Position numbers and translations under genes: made by a program
Shown here: positions 6,837 through 12,767 of the stretch, piece after piece
Position numbering within the stretch: position 1 is the stretch's first letter
Layout of the letters: each line of letters starts with the position of its first letter
The notes under the pieces: model-generated
What the model was told of the DNA's origin: nothing
Databases searched by the model: none
The model's input: the letters and a program-made list of their open reading frames with translations, nothing else
Source of the DNA: Oscillospiraceae bacterium
GTDB lineage: Bacteria > Bacillota_A > Clostridia > Oscillospirales > Oscillospiraceae
Direction of reading: 5' to 3'
Length of the DNA: 13,306 nucleotides
NCBI GenBank assembly: GCA_017415945.1
Contig: JAFQDR010000007.1
Location: forward strand, 1 to 13,306

Positions 6837-8314
6837 TACGATACTTCTCCCGCTGCTTCATACAGATCTTCAATAAATTTTTCGATTTTCGGCATATATT
6901 TTTCAGCTGTGGAAACAACCGCATCGGAGGATTTCTTTCTCCAAAGATCGACAAGAAATGTATTTGCAAGCAGTGGATCATACATGATATTGGTACCAAA
7001 ATCAAAATAAATCGAATCAAAAATAATATCAAGCATTGCTGCGGAATCATCATCACGTGTGGTCTTGGCTTTCAGTGCAATTTCTTTGTATACAGGGATC
7101 ACATCACGATAAGTCACATAACTCATTGCATCCAGCAAAATACCAAGATTATCAGCATATTCCATGTCAAACGTCTTAGACAATGTCCATACTGCGCCAC
7201 CCCACGCTGCTGCATAGTATTTTACCTGTGATTCATTCAGTTTCGGCATCGGCAGAATACCGATATCATCATTCATATCACGAAGCTTATAGATATCATG
7301 CGGCACCCCCTGTGTAAACAGCGCGTGTCCGTTTTTGAAAAAGTCTGAGGGAGCAAATCCATGAACCGAGGTATCCTCATTATAATAGAAACCATCATCG
7401 GATAATGCATCCATCAGTTTTGTAACAAGCGAAAGACTCTTCTCATTTGTGTGAAGTGTAAATTGTAAATTACCGTCCGTATCCAACTGTGTGAAATTCA
7501 AGCCTGCGCCTGTCAGAACAGAAGCGATATAGCCTTTAAAACCACGCCCCATGTTCAAACCATATAAGTCTTGTGAATCCATTTTTCCGTCCCCATTCAG
7601 GTCTTGGGATACGCTTTTGGTTATCTCCAAAAAACGGTCAACCGTCCATGTGTTATCCTCTACCAGTTGATAAAGATTCATATCAGGATCACCATACTGC
7701 GTCCAAACATTTTTATTGAATACCATGCATACAGCCCGAGATACTGCTGATAAACTCATGTTTCCGGCAAGTGCAGCCTGAATTCCGCCAATATTATATA
7801 CGGAAGTTGCATCCGGATTCCACCATGGTTGGTCTAACTGCAAATGTGGGATTTCATTCCAGTCAATAACAAACGGTAAATAGGACGCGACAGAGTTTGA
7901 CTCAGAACGAACAAAAATATCATATGTGTTATCACCTGCAAGTACAAGATTTTCCACATGATTTGCGACATCATTGACTTCTTTAACTGAAATGTCACAA
8001 TTGAAAGTTTCCCTGAGTAAGAGGTTACGGTTATATAGTGCATCATTAAGAATGTCGCCGTCTGCTTGTTCTACACAAATACGCGTGTTTGCCCAAGTCA
8101 GCCCTGTTTCATCATAATTGAGAATGGAAAGCTCCCACCCGTTCATATTGACCTCAGGCATGGAATATGCCTCCTCCGTAACTGCCTCTGTTTCTGTCAC
8201 AATGCCTGTATCCACAGCCTGTGTTTCGACCGCAATTTCACCGCCGCAGGATGCTATGGACAAAAGCTGTCCCGCAAGGAGTACCGATGCTGTGATTCGA
8301 TTTTTCTTCTTCAT
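6836..8314 (-). CDS. ABC transporter sugar-binding lipoprotein (family 1 extracellular solute-binding protein)
   Basis: A 492-residue substrate-binding lipoprotein. The N-terminus is a type II signal: MKKK, a hydrophobic run, then IASC with Cys23 as the lipidated residue, followed by an acidic Thr/Glu-rich tether to about residue 50. The body resembles family 1 sugar-binding proteins (YDIFVRSES at 131-139, WTVDRFLEITKS at 223-234). A calcium-loop-like DLNGDGKMDSQD sits at 238-249, a common insertion in these proteins. It captures sugars outside the membrane for an ABC importer, but no permease or ATPase gene lies in the operon, so those must be encoded elsewhere. AAAGGACGG precedes the ATG at good spacing. 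It is 22 bases after eamA. Confidence 0.92.
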   Translation of the reverse strand: MKKKNRITASVLLAGQLLSIASCGGEIAVETQAVDTGIVTETEAVTEEAYSMPEVNMNGWELSILNYDETGLTWANTRICVEQADGDILNDALYNRNLLLRETFNCDISVKEVNDVANHVENLVLAGDNTYDIFVRSESNSVASYLPFVIDWNEIPHLQLDQPWWNPDATSVYNIGGIQAALAGNMSLSAVSRAVCMVFNKNVWTQYGDPDMNLYQLVEDNTWTVDRFLEITKSVSQDLNGDGKMDSQDLYGLNMGRGFKGYIASVLTGAGLNFTQLDTDGNLQFTLHTNEKSLSLVTKLMDALSDDGFYYNEDTSVHGFAPSDFFKNGHALFTQGVPHDIYKLRDMNDDIGILPMPKLNESQVKYYAAAWGGAVWTLSKTFDMEYADNLGILLDAMSYVTYRDVIPVYKEIALKAKTTRDDDSAAMLDIIFDSIYFDFGTNIMYDPLLANTFLVDLWRKKSSDAVVSTAEKYMPKIEKFIEDLYEAAGEVS

Positions 8315-8336
8315 AGTTGTATCCGTCCTTTATAAA

Positions 8337-9224
8337 TTATTTGAAAATTCCGATTATCACAATCGAAAAAAGTCCGAGAATGATTCCGACATACGCCGAT
8401 TTTGTCAGCCGTTCTCGGAATACGCATCGTCCGAGAATTGCCGACAGCACGACGACACCGCCGTTGGTGATCGGAAAGACCGTCGCCGCGGGGAGTGCAC
8501 CCGACAACAGCAGATTAACATGATTTGCCACGCCGACAAAAGCACCGCAGATGCAGGATAATAGCGACACGCGCGCAAGCGGCAGTGTATGTTCGCTTTT
8601 CTGCGTTCTGCCGCAAAGAGCAATCGCTGCTGACAATACCGAAGATACCAAAAATGCAGCAACAAGAAACGTTCCTGTTTCCGCACGCTCCAATGAGGTC
8701 TGATGTACTTTCTGCAAAATCCCAAGCAATCCGGAGCAGATCATGGCAAGAAACGGATAAACAAGACATCCGATTTGTTTTTCGACATCACAGGCCTCCC
8801 ATTTTTTACCGCAGAGGAAAAATGCAAACAGTAAGAGCAGACAACCTCCGACCACAGGCAGTTTTACAGGCTCCGACCAGAACAGCGTTCCCGCCGCTGT
8901 CGGCAGTAGAAATCCACAGGAATAAATGAACGTCACCACGGAAACGGAACCGTGCGCCATCGCACGCATATACAGATACTGCGCCGCCGTGGTACAGATT
9001 CCGAACAGCACACCGAGCATAATACTGTGTGTCCGATGAAAATCCACGTCCCCGCCGTTCAGAAGATACAGAACCGCCGCCGCTGTCATAGACAGGACTG
9101 CATTCGTGATTCCGAAGTGTTCTGAGGTTTTGCTGTATGGACTGAGCAGCTTGGAAAACGCGGATTTTGCACTGCCAGACACAACGGAGAGCGATAAAAA
9201 CAGATATTCGATTGCAATCACCAC
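8337..9224 (-). CDS. EamA/DMT-family membrane transporter
   Basis: A 295-residue very hydrophobic protein with the layout of the drug/metabolite transporter superfamily: two EamA repeats of about five membrane helices each. The first ends near LLLLFAFFLCGKKW, the second near LGLFSIVIIGIFK at the C-terminus. The second repeat carries the typical ITNGGVVVLSAILGRCVFRE block. Members move amino acids, nucleotides, sugars or other metabolites; the substrate here is unknown. It is the first gene of the operon, divergent from araC. The start is uncertain: a GTG at 9224 followed by GTG at 9221, with no good Shine-Dalgarno and an in-frame stop just upstream. Pairing an EamA carrier with a sugar-binding protein and glycan enzymes is unusual. 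Confidence 0.88.
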   Translation of the reverse strand: MVIAIEYLFLSLSVVSGSAKSAFSKLLSPYSKTSEHFGITNAVLSMTAAAVLYLLNGGDVDFHRTHSIMLGVLFGICTTAAQYLYMRAMAHGSVSVVTFIYSCGFLLPTAAGTLFWSEPVKLPVVGGCLLLLFAFFLCGKKWEACDVEKQIGCLVYPFLAMICSGLLGILQKVHQTSLERAETGTFLVAAFLVSSVLSAAIALCGRTQKSEHTLPLARVSLLSCICGAFVGVANHVNLLLSGALPAATVFPITNGGVVVLSAILGRCVFRERLTKSAYVGIILGLFSIVIIGIFK

Positions 9225-9247
9225 CGATGTTGTTATTTACTACTTAT

Positions 9248-9276
9248 ATTATACAGAATATTCCTTCAAAAAACAT
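9248..9276 (-). promoter_or_regulatory. Promoter of the sugar operon (good -10, poor -35)
   Basis: On the minus strand TATAAT lies at 9253-9248, 24 bases before the GTG of eamA. The hexamer 17 bases further up (9276-9271) is ATGTTT, far from TTGACA. A good -10 with a poor -35 is typical of promoters that need an activator. The -35 position lies inside the left arm of an inverted repeat at 9269-9295. Confidence 0.55.
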
Positions 9277-9295
9277 AGCAATTTTTGATGTTTTT
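9269..9295. promoter_or_regulatory. Inverted repeat between divergent promoters (candidate AraC-type operator)
   Basis: AAAAACAT at 9269-9276 and ATGTTTTT at 9288-9295 are perfect inverted copies 11 bases apart. The left arm covers the -35 of the operon promoter, and the right arm ends next to the -35 of the araC promoter. The place is right for a regulator acting on both directions. Binding is inferred; the arms are AT-rich, so chance is possible. Confidence 0.4.
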
Positions 9296-9296
9296 A

Positions 9297-9325
9297 TGGA
9301 CTTTTTCGACTTTATGTTTTATAAT
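9297..9325 (+). promoter_or_regulatory. Promoter of the AraC-family regulator gene
   Basis: TGGACT at 9297-9302 and a perfect TATAAT at 9320-9325 are 17 bases apart. GGAG at 9355-9358 precedes the ATG at 9369. This would give basal regulator expression. Confidence 0.6.
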
Positions 9326-9368
9326 GAGGTAAAGAAGAGATAAATACAGGAGCAGGAGAATATCCTTT

Positions 9369-10196
9369 ATGGAATTTATAGAAAAGCTGTATCATGACAG
9401 TTCTGTTGGAGACTTGCGTCTGTACTGCTGCGGCAGACGATTGGATGCGCCGGGACACCGTTTCGGTCCGTCGAACAGAGATCATTTCTGGATGATTTTT
9501 ATGAAAGAAGGAAGCGGATTTTATGAAACGGACGGAACTCAATACCGCCTTGAGAAAGGAAATCTGTTCATTGCATATCCGAACCGCAAGATCCGATATT
9601 ATGCCGATCCCGGCAGCTTTTGGAGCATCTATTGGGTATCCATCGGTGCGCCAAATCTGGAAACATATCTTCACAGCATGGGAATTGATGAATCCCAACC
9701 GGTACTCACAGTCCGTGCACCGCTTGTAATAGAACACACCTTTGAAGCCCTTTTGGAATTCATTCCCGACGAAACGCTTTCATCCCGCTTTGAATGTACC
9801 TCTCTGGTCTACAAACTCCTTTCACTGATCGTCCCTGTTGATCAATCTACAAGAAACAAACGAGATTACGTTTCTGAAGCTATTTTCTTTATGACCAACC
9901 ACAGCAGTGAACCGATCACCGCACAGGATATTGCAAACACCATCGGACTTGACATCTCTTATTTTTCACGAGTATTTAAGAAGAAAACAGGTATGCGTCC
10001 GATCGGGTGGCTGAATCGCTACCGACTCGATCAAGCGCAGCAGCTGCTCTCGGAAACGGATATGAAAATCAGAGAAATTGCCGAAGCTGTCGGTTTCGCG
10101 GATCCGCTTTATTTTACAAGACGGTTTACCGAATGTTACGGTATTCCGCCAAAGGATTGGAGAAACCATCTATCTGATCAGCAGCCAAAACAATAA
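9369..10196 (+). CDS. AraC-family transcriptional regulator
   Basis: A 275-residue AraC/XylS regulator with a cupin-like sensing half at about 10-150 (WMIFMKEGSGFYETDG and EKGNLFIAYPN strands). The C-terminal DNA-binding half has two helix-turn-helix units. HTH1 is around ITAQDIANTIGLDISYFSRVF (183-203). HTH2 is around KIREIAEAVGFADPLYFTRRF (233-253), ending in the family's GIPPKDWR. Such proteins bind a sugar or sugar derivative and activate nearby catabolic genes. It is transcribed divergently from the six-gene operon, whose promoter has a poor -35, so it is the likely activator of that operon. GGAG lies ten bases before the ATG. The gene ends at the edge of the mobile-element remnant, and no clear terminator follows. 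Confidence 0.93.
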   Translation: MEFIEKLYHDSSVGDLRLYCCGRRLDAPGHRFGPSNRDHFWMIFMKEGSGFYETDGTQYRLEKGNLFIAYPNRKIRYYADPGSFWSIYWVSIGAPNLETYLHSMGIDESQPVLTVRAPLVIEHTFEALLEFIPDETLSSRFECTSLVYKLLSLIVPVDQSTRNKRDYVSEAIFFMTNHSSEPITAQDIANTIGLDISYFSRVFKKKTGMRPIGWLNRYRLDQAQQLLSETDMKIREIAEAVGFADPLYFTRRFTECYGIPPKDWRNHLSDQQPKQ

Positions 10197-10262
10197 GATC
10201 GAAAAAAAGATTGCTCTGAATTTTCCTTCGATATAACACGACTATGAAGCCAATAGTCAGTC

Positions 10263-10460
10263 TCACTTCATTGCTAAATGAGCATTTCCTTCGCTCGCGT
10301 ATGATCTAACCACCTCCCCCCTTACCAACCTCTTAATCTTATCCTCCAACGTCTCTTTCGCCGTCTCACTGAAATGTACTCGCACCACATAGGTGGTATT
10401 TCCAATCACCTTGCGATAACAAGGCTGTGTGTTGATAGTTGTATTTTCTTTCTGATTCAT
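10263..10460 (-). CDS. tnpW: Transposon-encoded TnpW-family small protein
   Basis: A 65-residue protein starting MNQKENTTINTQPCYRK, followed by VIGNTTYVVRVHFSETAKET and LEDKIKRLV, the pattern I recognise as TnpW, a small conserved protein of unknown role in clostridial transposons and integrative elements. It is usually encoded just before the serine recombinase. I chose the second of two adjacent ATGs (10460), because GGAGG is six bases upstream; the longer frame to 10532 has no such support. The tail GEVVRSYASEGNAHLAMK looks non-native. A GGGGGGAGGTGG ribosome-binding-like stretch inside it (about 10310-10321) has no gene after it, which suggests the recombinase that once followed was deleted up to the araC side. 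Confidence 0.8.
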   Translation of the reverse strand: MNQKENTTINTQPCYRKVIGNTTYVVRVHFSETAKETLEDKIKRLVRGEVVRSYASEGNAHLAMK

Positions 10461-10528
10461 CATTTTCCTCCAAAAATGAATATTGCCCGTCAAGGAATAT
10501 GCCTGGAAACGAAGTCTGGAAACGGACC

Positions 10529-10612
10529 TCAAAAAACCTCTGACATACCCTTGTCGGGCTTTTCCTTTCTGAAAAGTTTTTTCTTGTATTTTTCCGTTGC
10601 TTTCGTTTCCAT
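10529..10612 (-). CDS. Possible 27-residue basic protein between vapE and tnpW
   Basis: A short frame reading METKATEKYKKKLFRK then EKPDKGMSEVF, with AAGGA about ten bases before the ATG. It is very rich in Lys and Glu, with no signal or membrane segment. It lies between vapE and tnpW on the same strand and inside the TGGAAAC repeat cluster; its start codon overlaps the only inverted copy. Not recognised. It could be a small element protein or the degraded end of a longer one. Confidence 0.35.
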   Translation of the reverse strand: METKATEKYKKKLFRKEKPDKGMSEVF

Positions 10613-10625
10613 AAAATAATAATCC

Positions 10626-10649
10626 TTATAAATAAAGGGTTATTTATAA
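10626..10649. repeat. AT-rich palindrome, possible origin unwinding site
   Basis: TTATAAATAA at 10626-10635 and TTATTTATAA at 10640-10649 are perfect inverted copies around a 4-base loop. There is not a single G or C in the arms, so it is a poor terminator but an easily melted or cruciform-forming site. It is flanked by TGGAAAC repeats on both sides. Confidence 0.5.
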
Positions 10650-10710
10650 TATATGTGGAAACAGGACATGGAAACGCGGTGGAAACATGCTGGCAACGCG
10701 CTGTGATTTT

Positions 10711-11949
10711 TCAGAACGGAAGCTCCAGCTGTTCCTCATGTTTGGGGACTTGCGCACCGAAAACATCCTCAATTTCATCGTCCGTTTCCGGGAGTGTGTT
10801 TCCGGAGATGGGAATTCTCTCCCATCCTCTCTGCTTGCCATACTGATCAAAGAACCTTGGATTTGGAAACGGTCTCCAACCTTCAATGCTGTTATTCATG
10901 ATGTCGTTGATCTCTCGAATCTCCCATTGCTTCGGTTCTTCAAACGCATGGTGCAGTGCTTCTACATAAATCTGTTTGGAGCATACCTGTGTGCCGCTGA
11001 AATTATCAAGAAAGGTCTGTATCATGCCGGCTTTTGTGTCTTCCGGCATGAATTGCTTCTGAAGATCTTTTAACTCCCGATTCATAGCGCTCGACAATGT
11101 CAGCTTGAAGTCTCCGCTCCGATAGATTACCATGGCTTCTGCCCACATCTGATGGATATATTCTCTGGAAGCAGCTTCGTCTTCCAGGATATGTACCTCT
11201 GCATTTTCTGTGTTCACCATGATGGGCAGGAACCGTCGGTTCCCGCTTCGGTCAAGCGGAAGAAAATCCATTGTGTTAGAGCTGCCGCCGAACACACATT
11301 GCCGCAGACGGTCTGCAGGATGGGTTTCATACGGAATCTTGTAGGTTTCCTTTGTACGGCTGATAAATGACTTGATTTCCTCAATGCTCTTTGCATTGGC
11401 TGTGGCAATCATTTCCGACATTTCAATGATCCAATGTCCCTGCATCTTGCGGTACACATTGTCATCATCGATATTTTTCAGATCGTCGGAGAACCATTCA
11501 TCCCGCATTGCCAGCAATCGGAAGAATGTTGATTTCCCTGCGCCCTGACCGCTTACCAGACAAAGCATCACCTCAAACTTGCATCCCGGCGTAAACACAC
11601 GGCTGATCGCGCCGAGCATGAACAGAAGCAGGCACTGATATGTGTATGCGCACTGTTCAGCGCCGAGATACCTTGTCAGCGCATATTTGATCCGTTCTTC
11701 GCCATCCCAAACAAGCGTGTTCAAACAATCACGAATGGGATGGTACTTTCTGTTGTCGGCAGCAATGGTGATTGCCTTCTCTATCTTTTTTTCGCTGGTC
11801 AGTCCGTATTTATCTTCAAGGTATAGCATCAGATAATTGCGGTCGGTATCCGTCAGCGTAGTGGTCTGCTTCTCCCACCACAGCGGCTTGACAATATCGA
11901 TGCGTTCTGTGAGAATATGATGATGAGATAGATACATATATCTGCCCAT
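10711..11949 (-). CDS. VapE/VirE-family replicative helicase-like ATPase, 5'-truncated
   Basis: A 412-residue remnant of the virulence-associated E family, replication ATPases of phages, phage satellites and integrative elements. It contains a Walker A motif GQGAGKST at 134-141, an acidic Walker B-like HWIIEMSEM at 172-180, a sensor-type FGGSSN at 220-225, and an arginine-finger-like DRSGNRRFLPI at 233-243. The RDCLNTLVWDGEERI segment (73-87) is a typical family start of the helicase part. Full-length relatives usually have a further N-terminal region, often primase-like, which is missing. The first residues (MGRYMYLS) overlap the start of an IS1182 transposase remnant on the other strand, so the 5' end was lost there. 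No ribosome binding site is visible, so it is probably not expressed as a working protein. TnpW follows on the same strand. Confidence 0.85.
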   Translation of the reverse strand: MGRYMYLSHHHILTERIDIVKPLWWEKQTTTLTDTDRNYLMLYLEDKYGLTSEKKIEKAITIAADNRKYHPIRDCLNTLVWDGEERIKYALTRYLGAEQCAYTYQCLLLFMLGAISRVFTPGCKFEVMLCLVSGQGAGKSTFFRLLAMRDEWFSDDLKNIDDDNVYRKMQGHWIIEMSEMIATANAKSIEEIKSFISRTKETYKIPYETHPADRLRQCVFGGSSNTMDFLPLDRSGNRRFLPIMVNTENAEVHILEDEAASREYIHQMWAEAMVIYRSGDFKLTLSSAMNRELKDLQKQFMPEDTKAGMIQTFLDNFSGTQVCSKQIYVEALHHAFEEPKQWEIREINDIMNNSIEGWRPFPNPRFFDQYGKQRGWERIPISGNTLPETDDEIEDVFGAQVPKHEEQLELPF

Positions 11950-12420
11950 GCGGAAAAAAGTTAAAATTCACCAGTTACCGTAAAGGCGAAGGAACCAAAC
12001 GGTATCAGGCAAAAAAATCCGATTGCAATTCATGTCCGTGCCGTCAGAACTGCTGCAGCAATCCCAGTCATCCACGAAGAATCACAAGGCATCTGCATGA
12101 AGCAATGCGTCAAAAGCAGAGTATGAACATCGGCACACCGGAGTACTACACTGCAATTCGGTTGAGAAAGATATGGTGTGAAGGGAATTTCTCGCATCAG
12201 AAAGAGCGGCATAATTTAAAACGCACACGCAAAAGAGGCATTGAAAAAGTCACTGAGCAATGCCTCCTGTCCGCATGTGCATTGAATCTGAAACGGTTGG
12301 TGAAATACCTGGAGAGAAATCCCCGCCGTTTGACTATTCTGTTGTTGAGTCTATTTTTCTGTTGGAGGACAGGCTTTTTATTATGGTTGGTGGACTTTGT
12401 CAACAGCGCCGAAACGCGAG
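11940..12420 (+). pseudogene. IS1182-type transposase, C-terminal remnant
   Basis: An open frame from 11934 reads ICPCGKKLKFTSYRKG, then a zinc-finger-like run of cysteines (CNSCPCRQNC), RRITRHLHEAM, YYTAIRLRKIWCEGNFSHQK and KRGIEKVTEQCLLSACALNL. This is the C-terminal part of the DDE transposases of the IS1182 group: the Cys block, then the conserved R...vE..F..K and rG..kv....l.a.NL ending. The catalytic core and 5' end are absent, so it is dead. The true 3' end is unclear: the frame stays open to 12662, but residues after about KYLERNPRR are not convincing. It meets the truncated vapE end to end near 11940-11950. Confidence 0.8.
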
Positions 12421-12446
12421 GGCGTCGGAAAACACGACTCCCCGCA

Positions 12447-12484
12447 AAAGTGGTCATGTACCAAATCATAATCATGACCACTTT
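12447..12484 (+). terminator. 12-bp perfect hairpin near the IS1182 right end
   Basis: AAAGTGGTCATG at 12447-12458 and CATGACCACTTT at 12473-12484 pair perfectly around a 14-base loop. GCAAA/TTTGC just outside can extend the stem with a small bulge. On the plus strand it ends in CTTTAGTTTG, so it could terminate the transposase transcript. It could equally be an IS end structure or a palindromic IS110 target. Confidence 0.5.
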
Positions 12485-12505
12485 AGTTTGCTTAATCGCC
12501 TGTGA

Positions 12506-12606
12506 CCGCCCCAAAAGGCACACGGGCGCATCTTCTTTTCAGACGAACAAGTTCCCACAGGAAGCAACCGTTGCCCGTGTGCACCGCGTGTGCCGATGTG
12601 TGGCGG
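12506..12606. ncRNA. Candidate structured RNA segment beside the IS110 transposase
   Basis: GCACACGGGC at 12518-12527 pairs perfectly with GCCCGTGTGC at 12573-12582, nested inside CCGCC (12506-12510) and GGCGG (12602-12606). A second CGTGTGCC at 12587-12594 can compete for the first arm. The nested, alternative pairing looks like a folded RNA. IS110-family elements carry non-coding guide (bridge or seek) RNAs next to the transposase, in some groups on the 3' side as here. Assignment is inference, and the strand is uncertain (minus if co-transcribed with the transposase). Confidence 0.35.
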
Positions 12607-12715
12607 CTTCATGCGTAACCGGATGCACCGCTGTAAGCAAACCTGCTAAGAAAAGTCAATAGATTTTTAGAAAATAATTGAAAAAAATTTCTAGGCAATT
12701 TGGGAAGCACCAAAA

Positions 12716-12744
12716 GGGCGAAAAAGGGATGATTTTTTTCGCCC
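12716..12744 (-). terminator. Terminator after the IS110 transposase
   Basis: GGGCGAAAAA at 12716-12725 and TTTTTCGCCC at 12735-12744 form a perfect 10-bp stem with a 9-base loop. On the minus strand it comes 23 bases after the transposase stop and is followed by TTTT, so it fits an intrinsic terminator for that gene. Confidence 0.6.
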
Positions 12745-12767
12745 GAGAGGTATTCAGTTGTATGTAT

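Larger units (their letters stand above)
10504..10870. repeat. Cluster of TGGAAAC repeats (candidate origin iterons)
   Basis: TGGAAAC occurs at 10504, 10517, 10656, 10669, 10680 and 10864. The reverse form GTTTCCA is at 10605, and shorter GTTTCC copies are at 10784 and 10798. Three copies at 10656-10686 are spaced 13 and 11 bases start to start, and the pair at 10504/10517 is spaced 13. Random sequence of this length should hold well under one GGAAAC or its complement. The cluster surrounds an AT-rich palindrome and begins at the 3' end of vapE, a replication-type gene. It therefore looks like a replication origin with iterons. Confidence 0.5.
12420..12767. other. Non-coding junction between the two insertion sequence remnants
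   Basis: About 350 bases without a supportable gene. It should hold the right end of the IS1182 element and the 3' flank of the IS110 element. It contains three strong inverted repeats, listed separately (12447-12484, 12506-12606, 12716-12744). GC content drops sharply after about 12655. I could not place either IS boundary by eye. Confidence 0.6.

Noticed and set aside
8066..8561. Plus-strand frames over the binding protein and EamA starts
   Set aside because: Translations show no domain and lie opposite well-supported genes; no ribosome binding sites.
10463..10532. Longer N-terminus for TnpW
   Set aside because: The extra residues lack a ribosome binding site and overlap repeat-rich non-coding DNA; GGAGG sits just before the ATG at 10460.
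10626..10649. AT palindrome as a rho-independent terminator of vapE
   Set aside because: No G-C pairs in the stem, so it would not form a stable termination hairpin.
10504..10686. Short TGGAAAC repeats as a CRISPR array
   Set aside because: Repeat unit of 7 bases and spacing of 11-13 bases are far too short for CRISPR; no cas genes are present.
12105..12662. Full 185-residue frame as an intact gene
   Set aside because: Its first 75 residues are the tail of an IS1182-type transposase whose frame is open upstream to 11934; the remainder is low-quality sequence over palindromic non-coding DNA.
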